Source of the DNA: Eubacterium sp.
GTDB lineage: Bacteria; Bacillota; Clostridia; Lachnospirales; Lachnospiraceae
Assembly: GCA_017541035.1 (NCBI GenBank)
Contig: JAFXZW010000005.1
Location: forward strand, 1-64,000
DNA length: 64,000 bases
Direction: 5' to 3'
Shown here: piece after piece, positions 17,337 through 26,264 of the stretch
Position numbering within the stretch: the stretch's first letter is position 1
Layout: every line of letters begins with the position of its first letter
Made by a program: the position numbers and the translations under genes
The notes under the pieces: generated by a model
Databases searched by the model: none
Told to the model about the DNA's origin: nothing
What the model saw: only the letters and a program-made list of their open reading frames with translations

Positions 17337-18119
17337 CCGGTCCGGATTATCCCTGTCCGCTATGAAAATGGGGAGGTCCTCCGGGTCCGGTGACCAGGGA
17401 TTTCCCAGCAGCTCCTGCCGCACCGTCATCATGGCAAGCTCCGGGAAATTATTCTCCTTCGATAAATGGCCCAGCCGGATCTCCTTTACATGATCGTTCA
17501 GCAGCTCCCGGATCAGAGCTCCTCCGGCCTCGTTGGATAGATGCCCGTGATCTCCCAGTATCCGCTGCTTCAGTGGGTAGGGATAGGAACCTGCTTCCAG
17601 CATGCGGATGTCATGGTTTGCCTCGACCAGCATATAATCGCATCCCTGCAGGCCGAGGATCAGGTCTTCCGTGGTCCTGCCGAGATCAGTAACGATACAC
17701 GCCTTCTTCTCCCCGTCGGTAAAGCTGTAGCACACCGGATCAGCCGCATCATGGAATACTCGGTGGGAGCGGATCATCAGATCCCCGACGGGAAAGCTAT
17801 CCCCGGCCGCAAAGATGCGGATCAGTGACGGATCGATCTTTCCGAGGGACGGATTCCTCAGCGCTGCACGGATCGTTCCCTCGGTTGCATAAACCGGTAT
17901 CCCGTATTTTCTGGTCAGCACTCCCAGACCGCGGATATGGTCGATATGCTCATGGGTGATCAGTACCGCATCGATATCCCTTCCGGTGTACCCTCCTGAG
18001 TTCAGGCATTCTTCGATTTTCTTCATACTGACACCGACGTCGCAGAGCACCGTCACCTGCTCCGTTCCGATCAGCGTACTGTTCCCGCTGCTTCCGCTGA
18101 CGAGATTCATGATCTTCAT
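17322..18119 (-). CDS. MBL-fold metallohydrolase (YycJ/WalJ-like)
   Basis: Cytoplasmic metallo-beta-lactamase-fold hydrolase of 265 residues. It opens with SGSSGNSTLI, characteristic of the YycJ/WalJ group, and has the metal motif THEHIDH followed by later ligands in CIVTDLGRTTEDL and GHLSNEAGG. YycJ-type proteins have been linked to exonuclease activity and to coordination of cell division with DNA replication, but usually sit with the WalKR genes, which are absent here. The ATG at 18119 is only about 30 bp from the ilvA terminator, leaving little room for its own promoter. Confidence 0.88.
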   Translation of the reverse strand: MKIMNLVSGSSGNSTLIGTEQVTVLCDVGVSMKKIEECLNSGGYTGRDIDAVLITHEHIDHIRGLGVLTRKYGIPVYATEGTIRAALRNPSLGKIDPSLIRIFAAGDSFPVGDLMIRSHRVFHDAADPVCYSFTDGEKKACIVTDLGRTTEDLILGLQGCDYMLVEANHDIRMLEAGSYPYPLKQRILGDHGHLSNEAGGALIRELLNDHVKEIRLGHLSKENNFPELAMMTVRQELLGNPWSPDPEDLPIFIADRDNPDRIVEI

Positions 18120-18148
18120 AAGTGTATTTCCTGCCTTTTTTCTAAAAA

Positions 18149-18174
18149 ATCAACCCGCTCCCAGGCGGGTTGAT
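18149..18174 (-). terminator. Intrinsic terminator after ilvA
   Basis: The 10-base arms ATCAACCCGC (18149-18158) and GCGGGTTGAT (18165-18174) are perfect complements around a 6-base loop, and six T follow on the minus strand. It lies 37 bp after the ilvA stop and about 30 bp before the metallohydrolase start. Confidence 0.85.
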
Positions 18175-18210
18175 CTATAATCTCAATCTCTGTTATACCG
18201 AAAGGAAATG

Positions 18211-19434
18211 TCAGAATACTGCCTTTGGACTCTTATCCAGCGGGCGGTACCCCTTTTCCTTCAGAACCTCAATGATCTTCTCCTTATGCTCAGGGCCGAA
18301 GGCTTCAATGGTGATCACCAGTTCCACCGCTGCATTCCGGTTCAGGGACACGAACTGATTATGCTCCAGCTTGATGATATTTCCCTGCAGCTCCGCTATG
18401 ATACGGGACACCTCCATCAGCTGTCCCGGTTTATCCGGAAGCAGTACGGATACGGTGAATATTCTGCTTCGGGCGATCAGTCCGTGCTGTACTACGGAAG
18501 AAAGCGTGATCACATCCATATTTCCGCCGGAAAGGATGCTGACTACCTTTTTTCCTTCCGCCGGCAGATGCTTCAGGGCCGCAACCGTAAGCAGGCCGCT
18601 ATTTTCCACGATCATTTTGTGATTCTCGATCATATCCAGGAAGCTGACGATGAGCTCACTGTCCTCCACGGTAATGATGTCGTCCAGATTCTCCTTAATG
18701 TAGGGGAATATCTTCTCTCCCGGCGTCCGAACTGCCGTACCGTCGGCAATGGTATTCACACCCGGAAGGGTGGTTACCGCGCCCAGCTTCAGGGATTCCT
18801 GCATACAATTGGCCCCTGCCGGTTCCACGCCGATCACTTTGATATTCTTGTTCAGCATTTTTGCCAGTGTGGATACACCTGTTGCCAGTCCTCCGCCTCC
18901 GATGGGAACCAGGATCATATCTACGAAGGGCTGCTCCTTCAGTATCTCCATGGCGACTGTGCTTTGGCCTGTTGCCACCTCCAGGTCATCAAAGGGATGA
19001 ATGAAGGTATATCCCTTTTCCTCAGCCAGTTCCAGTGCATAGGCGCAGGAATCATCATACACATCTCCATACAGGATCACATCCGCCCCATAGGATTTTG
19101 TCCTGTTGACCTTGATCAACGGCGTGGAGGTCGGCATCACTATGGTTGCCTTTACGCCGTAGGCCTGGGCAGCATATGCCACGCCCTGGGCATGGTTTCC
19201 CGCCGAAGCGGTGATCAGTCCTCTCTCCCTTTCCTCCGAAGATAACTGGCTGATCTTGTAGTAGGCGCCGCGGATCTTATAGGCTCCGGTTACCTGCATA
19301 TTCTCCGGCTTCAGAAATACCTTGTTTCCTGTCTGCCTGCTCAGGAATTCACTTTCGATGAGACTCGTGGGGCGTACCACCTTTGATACGATCTCATATG
19401 CTTCTTCACATTTTTGTCTGGTGATCTTATCCAT
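18211..19434 (-). CDS. ilvA: Threonine ammonia-lyase with C-terminal ACT domain
   Basis: PLP enzyme that deaminates threonine to 2-oxobutanoate, either feeding isoleucine synthesis or degrading threonine. The PLP lysine is in TGAYKIRGA, the glycine-rich phosphate loop in PIGGGGLATG, and the ASAGNHAQGVA motif is present. A C-terminal ACT-type domain (about 325-400, beginning VSVLLPDKPGQL) indicates allosteric control. At 407 residues it has one ACT unit, as in the shorter Firmicutes enzyme, so biosynthetic and catabolic roles cannot be separated. It follows ftsY across a repeat-derived 60-bp linker and is closed by the terminator at 18149-18174. Confidence 0.93.
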   Translation of the reverse strand: MDKITRQKCEEAYEIVSKVVRPTSLIESEFLSRQTGNKVFLKPENMQVTGAYKIRGAYYKISQLSSEERERGLITASAGNHAQGVAYAAQAYGVKATIVMPTSTPLIKVNRTKSYGADVILYGDVYDDSCAYALELAEEKGYTFIHPFDDLEVATGQSTVAMEILKEQPFVDMILVPIGGGGLATGVSTLAKMLNKNIKVIGVEPAGANCMQESLKLGAVTTLPGVNTIADGTAVRTPGEKIFPYIKENLDDIITVEDSELIVSFLDMIENHKMIVENSGLLTVAALKHLPAEGKKVVSILSGGNMDVITLSSVVQHGLIARSRIFTVSVLLPDKPGQLMEVSRIIAELQGNIIKLEHNQFVSLNRNAAVELVITIEAFGPEHKEKIIEVLKEKGYRPLDKSPKAVF

Positions 19435-19454
19435 TTTTTCACCTTCCGTTTATC

Positions 19455-19494
19455 AGAACTTCTTCGTCACCGGCGCTGTACACGCAGAATGACA
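19455..19494. repeat. Degenerate dispersed repeat between ftsY and ilvA
   Basis: On the minus strand, directly after the ftsY TAG stop, the sequence reads TGTCATTCTG, then a variable core, then GACGAAGAAGTTCTGATAA. It matches the outer parts of the repeat at 10709-10804 and the linker between smc and ftsY, in the same order. The ilvA ribosome binding site follows immediately. Confidence 0.55.
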
Positions 19495-20454
19495 CTATCT
19501 TTCGTTATCCACATCATAGGCTCCGTATACATAGGAGTCCGCTTCCTCAGGCATGGTAAAGTCTTCAAAAAGTGCAGTGATGTACTGCCTTGCATCGAAG
19601 CGCTCCATATCCTCCACCTTCTCGCCTACGCCGATGTACTTTACGGGTACCTTCAGTTCCGACTCAATGGCTACGGCGATACCGCCCTTGGCTGTCCCGT
19701 CCAGCTTTGTCAGAATGATACCGTTAATCTCGGTTACATTTGCAAACTGACGCGCCTGCTCCAGTGCATTCTGTCCGGTAGAGCCATCCAGTACGATGAG
19801 AGTTTCCACATAAGCCTCCGGATACTCCTTGGAAATGATCCGCCTCATCTTCCCCAGCTCGTCCATCAGGTTCTTCTTATTGTGCAGTCGTCCCGCCGTA
19901 TCGATCAGCAGGATATCCGTATTTCTGGCTCTTGCCGCGCTGACTGCGTCAAAGACAACAGCCGAGGGATCTCCGCCCTCACCCTGAGCGATCAGCTCCG
20001 CACCTGCCCGGTTTGCCCAGGTACGCACCTGCTCAACCGCACCGGCCCGGAAGGTATCTCCTGCGGCGATCATGACCTTCTTGCCTCTGGCCTTGTATTT
20101 GGCAGCAAGCTTTCCGATGGATGTGGTCTTCCCAACGCCGTTCACGCCGATCACGAAAACAACCGATCTTGTATTTTCGAAATCGTAGGCATGTTCATCA
20201 ACTGTCATCTGTTTCATCAGGGATTCCATGATGATCATCTTCGTATATTCCGCATCCTTGAGGTTTTTCTCCTCCACCTTTTCCCGGAGTTCTTCGATCA
20301 CATTTTCCGTGGTCTCCACACCCATATCGGCGCCGATCAGCGTCTCCTCCAGCGCATCAAAGAAATCCTCATCAATCTCGGATACCTTGAATACATTCGC
20401 TATGCTCATACTGGTCTTCTTCAGACCGTCCTTCAGTTTTTGAAAGAAACCCAT
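19495..20454 (-). CDS. ftsY: Signal recognition particle receptor FtsY
   Basis: SRP receptor GTPase that docks ribosome-SRP complexes at the membrane. The 319-residue protein has a very short N-terminal region and a complete NG domain: GVNGVGKTTSIGKLA (P-loop), DTFRAGAVEQ, DTAGRLHNKKNLM, TKLDGTAKGG and VGEKVEDMERF. Absence of the acidic A domain is usual for Firmicutes. The start codon follows CGGGAGGAAG. The order rnc-smc-ftsY is the widely conserved one. Confidence 0.97.
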   Translation of the reverse strand: MGFFQKLKDGLKKTSMSIANVFKVSEIDEDFFDALEETLIGADMGVETTENVIEELREKVEEKNLKDAEYTKMIIMESLMKQMTVDEHAYDFENTRSVVFVIGVNGVGKTTSIGKLAAKYKARGKKVMIAAGDTFRAGAVEQVRTWANRAGAELIAQGEGGDPSAVVFDAVSAARARNTDILLIDTAGRLHNKKNLMDELGKMRRIISKEYPEAYVETLIVLDGSTGQNALEQARQFANVTEINGIILTKLDGTAKGGIAVAIESELKVPVKYIGVGEKVEDMERFDARQYITALFEDFTMPEEADSYVYGAYDVDNER

Positions 20455-20472
20455 ATTCTTCCTCCCGTTATC

Positions 20473-20498
20473 AGGATCCTTCGTTATCTTTTGACACT
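20473..20498. repeat. Degenerate dispersed repeat between smc and ftsY
   Basis: On the minus strand the smc stop TAG is followed by TGTCA, a short core, AACGAAGGATCCTGATAA and the ftsY ribosome binding site. The order is the same as at 19455-19494. It looks like a shorter relative of the 10709-10804 element. Confidence 0.5.
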
Positions 20499-23400
20499 AA
20501 TCATCCAGTTTATCTTCGATCAGGTTTACGGATACCAGTGTAGATACACCCTTTTCCTGCATGGTAATACCGTACAGGATGTCCGCGCACTCCATGGTGC
20601 CCTTTCTGTGGGTGATAACGATAAACTGGGTATCCTTTGTCAGCTTCTTCAGATACTTTGCAAAACGTCCGACATTGGAATCATCCAGCGCCGCCTCGAT
20701 CTCGTCCAGCAGACAGAAGGGGGACGGCTTCAGACTCTGGATGGCGAAGAGCAGCGCGATGGCCGTCAGACTCTTCTCCCCACCGGAGAGCTGCATCATA
20801 TTCTGCAGTTTCTTTCCCGGAGGCTGCGCATTGATGACAATGCCCGTCTCCAGAAGATCCTCTTCATCCACCAGCGTAAGGTCTGCCTTACCGCCTCCGA
20901 ACAGCTCACGGAATACCTTCGTGAACATGGCCCGGATCTCCTGGAATTTCTCCGCAAAGGTTTCCTTCATGGCCTTATCCAGCTCAGCTATAACACTGCG
21001 GAGATTCTCCTCCGCCTTCACGATGTCATCATGCTGGGCCTTCAGGAACTGATACCTCTCGGAAACCTCCTTGAATTCCTCAATTGCTCCGACATTTACC
21101 TCGCCGAGAGCCTTGATCTGCTGCTTGACTGCGGAGATCTCCTTCCGCATTTCCGTTATGGACTGATCCGTATCTTCACGCAGCTTCTCGGTTTCCGTGT
21201 AGGTAAGTTCATACTCCTCCCACATATAGGTGAAGAGACTTTCCTTGCTTTCCTCCAGCTTCTCGATGGCAGAACGCAGCGTAAAGGCCGATTTATCCAG
21301 GCCGGAAATATTCTGCGACAGTTCCTCTCTCCTGGTGAAGAAAGTCTTGTTCTTCTGATTGATGGACTCCTTCTTCTCTTTCTTTTCTTCTAACGCTTTG
21401 GTAGCCTTTTCGATATTTTCCCGGCATTCCGTGATCAGGTTCTTTTTCTCGGAAATGGAGGAATTCAGTTCCTCCACCTCCTTCAGACGTTCTCCGGAGC
21501 GTTCCTCCAGTTCCTTCTTCTCACCTTCCTGACGGCAGATGTCCTCCTCCAGACGGTCAATGCTGTTCTGATAGAAGGAATCTCTTTCGGTAACGGTACC
21601 GAGCATCAGCTGTGCCTCTGCAAGAAGCTCTTCCTTTGCGCGCCGCCTGGTCCGGGTCTCCTCCACCTTCTTTTCCAGTTCGGAAATGATCCGCTCCCTC
21701 TCCCTGATCTCCAGCTGCTGCTGTTTTTCCGTATCAAAGAGTTCTGATTTATTCTGATCAATGTCCTGCACCTGACGGTCCAGCTCATCATTTTCCTTCT
21801 TCATTCCGGTGAATGAACGTTCCAGCTCCGCAAGTCGGGTACGGGTCTGCTGAAGGTTCAGGGTAACGGAATTCAATTCGAGATTCAGCTTCTGGATCAC
21901 GGACTGATACTGATTTCTCTGCTCCTTCAGGGATTCCCTCTGCATGGAGAGCTCGGCATCTTCCTTCTTTGCCTCGGAATAGGCCTTCGTCATATCGGCG
22001 ATCTGCTTCGTAAGCTCGTCCAGTTCTCTCTTTCTTCCAAGAAGATTCGAATTATTCCGGAACGCGCCACCGGTCATGGATCCACCGGGACTGATCAGTT
22101 CTCCGCCGGGCGTAACCAGTCGCAAAGTCTGCTTATATTTTCTGGCGATCCGGATAGCCGCATCAATATTTTCTACCACTATATTCCGGCCCAGAAGGCT
22201 TTCGATCAGCTTTTCGTATTTCGGATCCGTCTTAACCAGCTTGGAAGCAATGCCGATGACTCCTTCTTCCTTCAGAGCCGAGGGATCCACGGAACCCCGG
22301 GGCGTTACGGAGGAAATTGGTAAAAATGTAGCTCTTCCGAGCTTTCCTTCTCTCAGAAAAGCGATCATTTCCTTGGCGGTTTTTTCATCCTCGGTAACGA
22401 TATTCTGGATACTTCCCCCCAGAGCCGTTTCAATGGCGGTTTCGTAAGCAGGTTCCGTCTCAATGATATCGGCAACCACACCGATGATACCTGCATTTCT
22501 GCCCTTTTGCTCCATTACCTTTCGGATACTGTTGCCATAGCCCTCATAACGCTCGCTCAGGTTGCGTAAGCCTTCATGACGGGATTTCAGACGGATCAGC
22601 TCCTGGTTATAACGAGTCATGTCTGCACGAACCGTACCGCTGCGGTCAGTCTTGGTACGCAGCTCACTTTCCACCCGGTTCAGACGCTGCTGGTTATCCG
22701 CCATATTATCATTGATCGTCTGCAGCTGAGTCTCCAGGGTGGCCGTCTCTGCCTTCACCCTCTCATCCTCGCTCTTTTCAGAAAGATATTTCTGGCGCAG
22801 CTCAGCCCGACGCAGGTTGATATTTTCCAGCATGGTATCATAGCGGGCCACCTTTTCCTTCACGGTGCCCCCCAGATTCATAAAATCAATGATCTCTCCC
22901 TTGGCCGCATCGATGGCGTCGTTCCCATCCTGCTGTTCCTTCTTCATGGCTGCAACCTCTTCCTCCAGAGCCGCAGCCTTCTTCTTTTTTTCCTTCAGTT
23001 CCTTGTGGAGCTCCTTCTGATCGGAAAGGACCTTGTTCTGCTCCTCCTTTAGACGGGCGATCTCCCCGTCGATCTTCTCCATACGGGTAACCAGCTCCTG
23101 CTCCACAGACCGGGCGGACAGGATCCGCTCCTCCAGGACCCGGATTTCACCTTCCGTATGCTCGATCAGAATGGAGGCAGCATGAGAATCATTTGTGAGC
23201 TTCTGCATTTCCTCCGTCAGGAGTTCCAGCTCCTCCTCCAGTCGGTCATACTCTTCCTTAGTATGGTCGAACTCCTGCTGCAGCCGTTCCTGATCTGCCA
23301 GCGTGGTTTCCAGCTCCTGCCGGTTTTTCCCAATCTTCTCCTCGATCCGGTCGATCTCCTGATTAAAGACATTGATATCCAGACGTTTCTGTTCTTCCTT

Positions 23401-24054
23401 CAGCCTCAGATACCTTTTGGCCTTCTCCGACTGCATTTCCAGAGGTCCGACACGTTCTTCCAGACCGGACAGGATATCATTTACACGGTTCAGATTCGCA
23501 TGCTCCGCCTCCAGAGCCTTCTCCGTTGCGAGTTTATTCTTCTTGTATTTTACGATACCTGCGGCTTCGTCGAAAAGATCGCGTCGGTCATCCGGCTTTC
23601 CGGAAAGAATCCGCTCGATCTGGCCCTGTCCGATAATGGAATAGCCTTCCTTACCGATGCCCGTGTCAAAAAAGAGTGCCGCCACATCCTTGAGACGCGT
23701 CACTGTGCCGTTGATCAGATATTCACTTTCTCCGGAACGGTACACTCTCCGGGCAACCGTTACCTCCGTAAAGTCGACCGGCAGACTGTGGTCGGAATTA
23801 TCCAATGTGATTGCCACATAGGCAAAGCCCTGAGGCTTTCTCAGTTCGGTACCGGCGAAGATCACGTCCTCCATGCGGGAGCCGCGCAGCTTCAGCGCGC
23901 TCTGCTCGCCCAACACCCACCGCACCGCGTCACCGATGTTGCTTTTGCCCGAGCCATTGGGTCCTACGATGGCGGTAATTCCTTCATTAAATGAAAATGT
24001 GATCTTATTGGCAAAAGATTTGAATCCGTTTACTTCTATACTTTTCAGATACAT
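20497..24054 (-). CDS. smc: Chromosome segregation protein SMC
   Basis: Chromosome condensation and segregation ATPase, 1185 residues, full family length. The head carries Walker A GPNGSGKSNIGDAVRW near residue 33, and the C-terminal head has the signature LSGGEKSLTA and Walker B FCLLDEIEAALDD. Two long coiled-coil arms (about 170-500 and 670-1010) flank a hinge at about 510-660 (GIIGVVADIIETEP, ETALGGSIQNIV). No break or truncation is seen. It lies between rnc (26 bp upstream) and ftsY (42 bp downstream). Its stop codon is joined to the repeat-derived linker. Confidence 0.98.
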   Translation of the reverse strand: MYLKSIEVNGFKSFANKITFSFNEGITAIVGPNGSGKSNIGDAVRWVLGEQSALKLRGSRMEDVIFAGTELRKPQGFAYVAITLDNSDHSLPVDFTEVTVARRVYRSGESEYLINGTVTRLKDVAALFFDTGIGKEGYSIIGQGQIERILSGKPDDRRDLFDEAAGIVKYKKNKLATEKALEAEHANLNRVNDILSGLEERVGPLEMQSEKAKRYLRLKEEQKRLDINVFNQEIDRIEEKIGKNRQELETTLADQERLQQEFDHTKEEYDRLEEELELLTEEMQKLTNDSHAASILIEHTEGEIRVLEERILSARSVEQELVTRMEKIDGEIARLKEEQNKVLSDQKELHKELKEKKKKAAALEEEVAAMKKEQQDGNDAIDAAKGEIIDFMNLGGTVKEKVARYDTMLENINLRRAELRQKYLSEKSEDERVKAETATLETQLQTINDNMADNQQRLNRVESELRTKTDRSGTVRADMTRYNQELIRLKSRHEGLRNLSERYEGYGNSIRKVMEQKGRNAGIIGVVADIIETEPAYETAIETALGGSIQNIVTEDEKTAKEMIAFLREGKLGRATFLPISSVTPRGSVDPSALKEEGVIGIASKLVKTDPKYEKLIESLLGRNIVVENIDAAIRIARKYKQTLRLVTPGGELISPGGSMTGGAFRNNSNLLGRKRELDELTKQIADMTKAYSEAKKEDAELSMQRESLKEQRNQYQSVIQKLNLELNSVTLNLQQTRTRLAELERSFTGMKKENDELDRQVQDIDQNKSELFDTEKQQQLEIRERERIISELEKKVEETRTRRRAKEELLAEAQLMLGTVTERDSFYQNSIDRLEEDICRQEGEKKELEERSGERLKEVEELNSSISEKKNLITECRENIEKATKALEEKKEKKESINQKNKTFFTRREELSQNISGLDKSAFTLRSAIEKLEESKESLFTYMWEEYELTYTETEKLREDTDQSITEMRKEISAVKQQIKALGEVNVGAIEEFKEVSERYQFLKAQHDDIVKAEENLRSVIAELDKAMKETFAEKFQEIRAMFTKVFRELFGGGKADLTLVDEEDLLETGIVINAQPPGKKLQNMMQLSGGEKSLTAIALLFAIQSLKPSPFCLLDEIEAALDDSNVGRFAKYLKKLTKDTQFIVITHRKGTMECADILYGITMQEKGVSTLVSVNLIEDKLDD

Positions 24055-24080
24055 TTTTTTCTTCCGTAGATATTAAATAT

Positions 24081-24764
24081 TCAGGATATTCCCAGAATGC
24101 GCAGCGTCTCATGGGCTGCTTCCATCTGGGCGCCTTTGATGGAGCCGGCAGTTGCTGTGGCATACTGCTTATTCCCCAGCTTCACGGCTACCGTATATTT
24201 TTTGGCATGATCCGGCCCGGAGGTCCCAAGCAGCGGATAATCGGGCATCAGACCCTGCTGTTGGGCATATTCCTGAAGGATGGTCTTGGCGTCGGTGAAA
24301 ATGGTCCGATGCTCCAGATCAGTCAGCAGATGGCGTTCCACATAGCCCCTGGCTTCTTCCATTCCGCCGTCCAGATAGATAGCTCCCAACACGCTCTCAA
24401 AAAGGTCACAGAGAGTAGCGGGGCGATCCGCGCCCCCGGACATTTTCTCGCCCTTGCCCAGTCGGACATGTTCTCCGTACCCCAGATCCCTTGCGATCCG
24501 TGACAGAGTATATTCACAGACGAGACTGGCTCTTTTCTTTGTCAGTTCCCCTTCCGGAAGATCCGGATAACGGTTAAAGAGCGCCTCGCTGGCAAGATAC
24601 TCCAGCACGGCATCCCCCAGATATTCCAGTCTCTCATAATGAGGAGCTTCCTTTATATGATATTCATAGGAAAAGGATTTATGAGTCATGGCCTGTTCGA
24701 GAAGCGTCGGATCATTGAAATGATATCCGATTCTTTCCTCAAGCTGCTTCATACTGTCACTCAT
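24081..24764 (-). CDS. rnc: Ribonuclease III
   Basis: Double-strand-specific endoribonuclease that processes rRNA precursors and other duplex RNAs. The 227-residue product has the catalytic signature ERLEYLGDAVLEYLAS, the second acidic cluster in CDLFESVLGAIYLDGG, and a C-terminal dsRNA-binding domain (about 155-225, ending GSIKGAQMEAAHETLRIL). It begins 2 bp after the plsX stop. In most Firmicutes acpP lies between plsX and rnc; it is missing here. Confidence 0.97.
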   Translation of the reverse strand: MSDSMKQLEERIGYHFNDPTLLEQAMTHKSFSYEYHIKEAPHYERLEYLGDAVLEYLASEALFNRYPDLPEGELTKKRASLVCEYTLSRIARDLGYGEHVRLGKGEKMSGGADRPATLCDLFESVLGAIYLDGGMEEARGYVERHLLTDLEHRTIFTDAKTILQEYAQQQGLMPDYPLLGTSGPDHAKKYTVAVKLGNKQYATATAGSIKGAQMEAAHETLRILGIS

Positions 24765-24766
24765 AC

Positions 24767-25822
24767 TTATGCCTCGTTCTTATTATCTGCAGCGGCTTCT
24801 TCGGCTGTCTTTTCCGCAGCGGCAGCCTCTTCGAATCCTCGAACGATCTTTCCGCTGACATCATTTATTACAAAACGGTAGCACTGATCGATAGCGGATG
24901 CGACTTCCTCTTTCTTCGCATTTCCGTGCACCTTGACAACCAATCCTTTCAGGCCCAGAAGCGGTGCGCCGCCCTTATTGCTGGCATTAAAGCGGACCAG
25001 TGTTTTCTTCAGCTGCTTTTTGATCATCAGCCCACCGATCTTGCTCTTTATCGTAGCCATCATGGCACTCTTGATTTCTGCCAGCAGCATCTTGGAAAGT
25101 CCTTCATAAAGCTTCAGGATTACATTTCCCGTAAATGCCTCCGTCAGGATGACATCCGCCTTTCCGTTGGGGATTTCCCGGGATTCGATACTGCCGATGA
25201 AATTGATGGATTTGCACTCCTTCAGCAGCGGATAGGTGCTCTTTACCAGTGCATTTCCCTTTTCCTCTTCCGCACCGATATTTACGATCGCTACCGTAGG
25301 ATTCTTAACACCCATCACATTCTGCATGTAAATGGTACCCATCTCTGCAAACTGAACCAGCACCTCCGGCTTTGCGTCCACATTTGCCCCGCAGTCAATG
25401 AGCAGCGAAGGATTTCCTGCCGTGGGCAGCAACGGAGCCAAAGGAGTTCTCTTTACTCCTTTCGCACGTCCCACGATAAACTGAGCACCTGCTAATACAG
25501 CTCCGGAGCTTCCGGCAGATACAAGCGCATCTGCATGTCCTTCCTTAATCTGGGTAAGGCCGACCACCAGAGAAGAAGCCTTCTTCTTCCTGACCGCCTC
25601 CACCGGCGCATCATGGCAGGTGATTTCCTCCGGGCAATCGATAACGGTAAGACGTTTTTTGTCATATTCATACAGCGAAAGCATTTGATCCAGTTCTTTC
25701 TTATGTCCCGTAAGGATCACGCTCACATCCGGATTCTGCCTCAGGCCCTCGACTGCGCCCTCCACGCAGACTTCCGCGCCATTATCTCCTCCGATGGTAT
25801 CGATTACTATTCTTGCGCCCAT
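24767..25822 (-). CDS. plsX: Phosphate acyltransferase PlsX
   Basis: Converts acyl-ACP and phosphate to acyl-phosphate for the PlsY route of phosphatidic acid synthesis; peripheral membrane enzyme. The product begins MGARIVIDTIGGDNG and contains SAGSSGAVLAGA, LLPTAGNPSLLIDCGANVD and VSAGSSG-type family motifs. The ATG at 25822 follows GGGAGGAG and gives 351 residues; the open frame upstream to 25885 is leader. It has its own promoter at 25889-25917, downstream of the rpmF terminator. The C-terminus has an Ala/Glu-rich extension (AAAAEKTAEEAAADN). Confidence 0.95.
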   Translation of the reverse strand: MGARIVIDTIGGDNGAEVCVEGAVEGLRQNPDVSVILTGHKKELDQMLSLYEYDKKRLTVIDCPEEITCHDAPVEAVRKKKASSLVVGLTQIKEGHADALVSAGSSGAVLAGAQFIVGRAKGVKRTPLAPLLPTAGNPSLLIDCGANVDAKPEVLVQFAEMGTIYMQNVMGVKNPTVAIVNIGAEEEKGNALVKSTYPLLKECKSINFIGSIESREIPNGKADVILTEAFTGNVILKLYEGLSKMLLAEIKSAMMATIKSKIGGLMIKKQLKKTLVRFNASNKGGAPLLGLKGLVVKVHGNAKKEEVASAIDQCYRFVINDVSGKIVRGFEEAAAAEKTAEEAAADNKNEA

Positions 25823-25888
25823 TTTCGGCTCCTCCCATATAGAAAGCATTTTGACCGCACAACCTGCGGACAGACAAAAGACCATAGT

Positions 25889-25917
25889 ATTTTATATGAA
25901 AACCTGCCCTTTTGCAA
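25889..25917 (-). promoter_or_regulatory. Sigma-A promoter of plsX-rnc-smc
   Basis: TTGCAA (-35, 25912-25917) and TAAAAT (-10, 25889-25894) on the minus strand with a 17-bp spacer, 67 bp before the plsX start and below the rpmF terminator. Confidence 0.7.
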
Positions 25918-25960
25918 GCAGGAAAAGCGCTCATTTCCATCCTTATATGTCGTGCACGCC

Positions 25961-25987
25961 CGATGCCCGTATGACACCCTTATCACA
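25961..25987. repeat. 27-bp element shared with the codY upstream region
   Basis: The 27 bases from CGATGCCCG through GACACCCTTATC match 38745-38771 with three differences. Both copies lie just past a terminator on the minus strand (rpmF here, topA there) and upstream of the next gene. The function is unknown. Confidence 0.6.
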
Positions 25988-25999
25988 CATAACGAAAAA

Positions 26000-26021
26000 C
26001 GGTACGACACAGGTCGTACCG
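26000..26021 (-). terminator. Terminator of rpmF
   Basis: The 9-base arms CGGTACGAC (26000-26008) and GTCGTACCG (26013-26021) pair perfectly around a 4-base loop. On the minus strand TTTTTCGTTAT follows. Confidence 0.85.
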
Positions 26022-26047
26022 CTCATCTCTCTCTCATTCAATAATGC

Positions 26048-26227
26048 CTAGTTTACAGACACGATTTCCTTCTGATTATAGGAACCACAATTCTTGCAGA
26101 CACGGTGGGGCATCATCAGAGAGCCGCACTTGCTGCACTTTACCAGATTCGGAGCAGACATTTTCCAGTTTGCTCTTCTTTTATCGCGTCTTGCTTTCGA
26201 AATTTTTCCCTTCGGACAGATTGACAT
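26048..26227 (-). CDS. rpmF: 50S ribosomal protein L32
   Basis: A 59-residue protein beginning MSICPKGKISKARRDKRRAN, with four cysteines in CSKCG and CKNCG forming the zinc site of the Cys-type L32. Zinc-type L32 is commonly replaced by a Cys-free paralog under zinc limitation in Firmicutes; no paralog is in this window. The ATG at 26227 follows GTAAGGAGGTG. It has its own near-perfect promoter and a terminator. The DUF177 (YceD) gene that often precedes rpmF is absent, and ackA lies upstream instead. Confidence 0.95.
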   Translation of the reverse strand: MSICPKGKISKARRDKRRANWKMSAPNLVKCSKCGSLMMPHRVCKNCGSYNQKEIVSVN

Positions 26228-26264
26228 ACCGATCTCACCTCCTTACCGAAATCACACTTTGCCT

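Noticed and set aside
19414..21393. A 659-codon open frame on the plus strand
   Set aside because: It lies opposite ftsY and smc, has no ribosome binding site or recognisable domain, and reads as the complement of strongly conserved genes.
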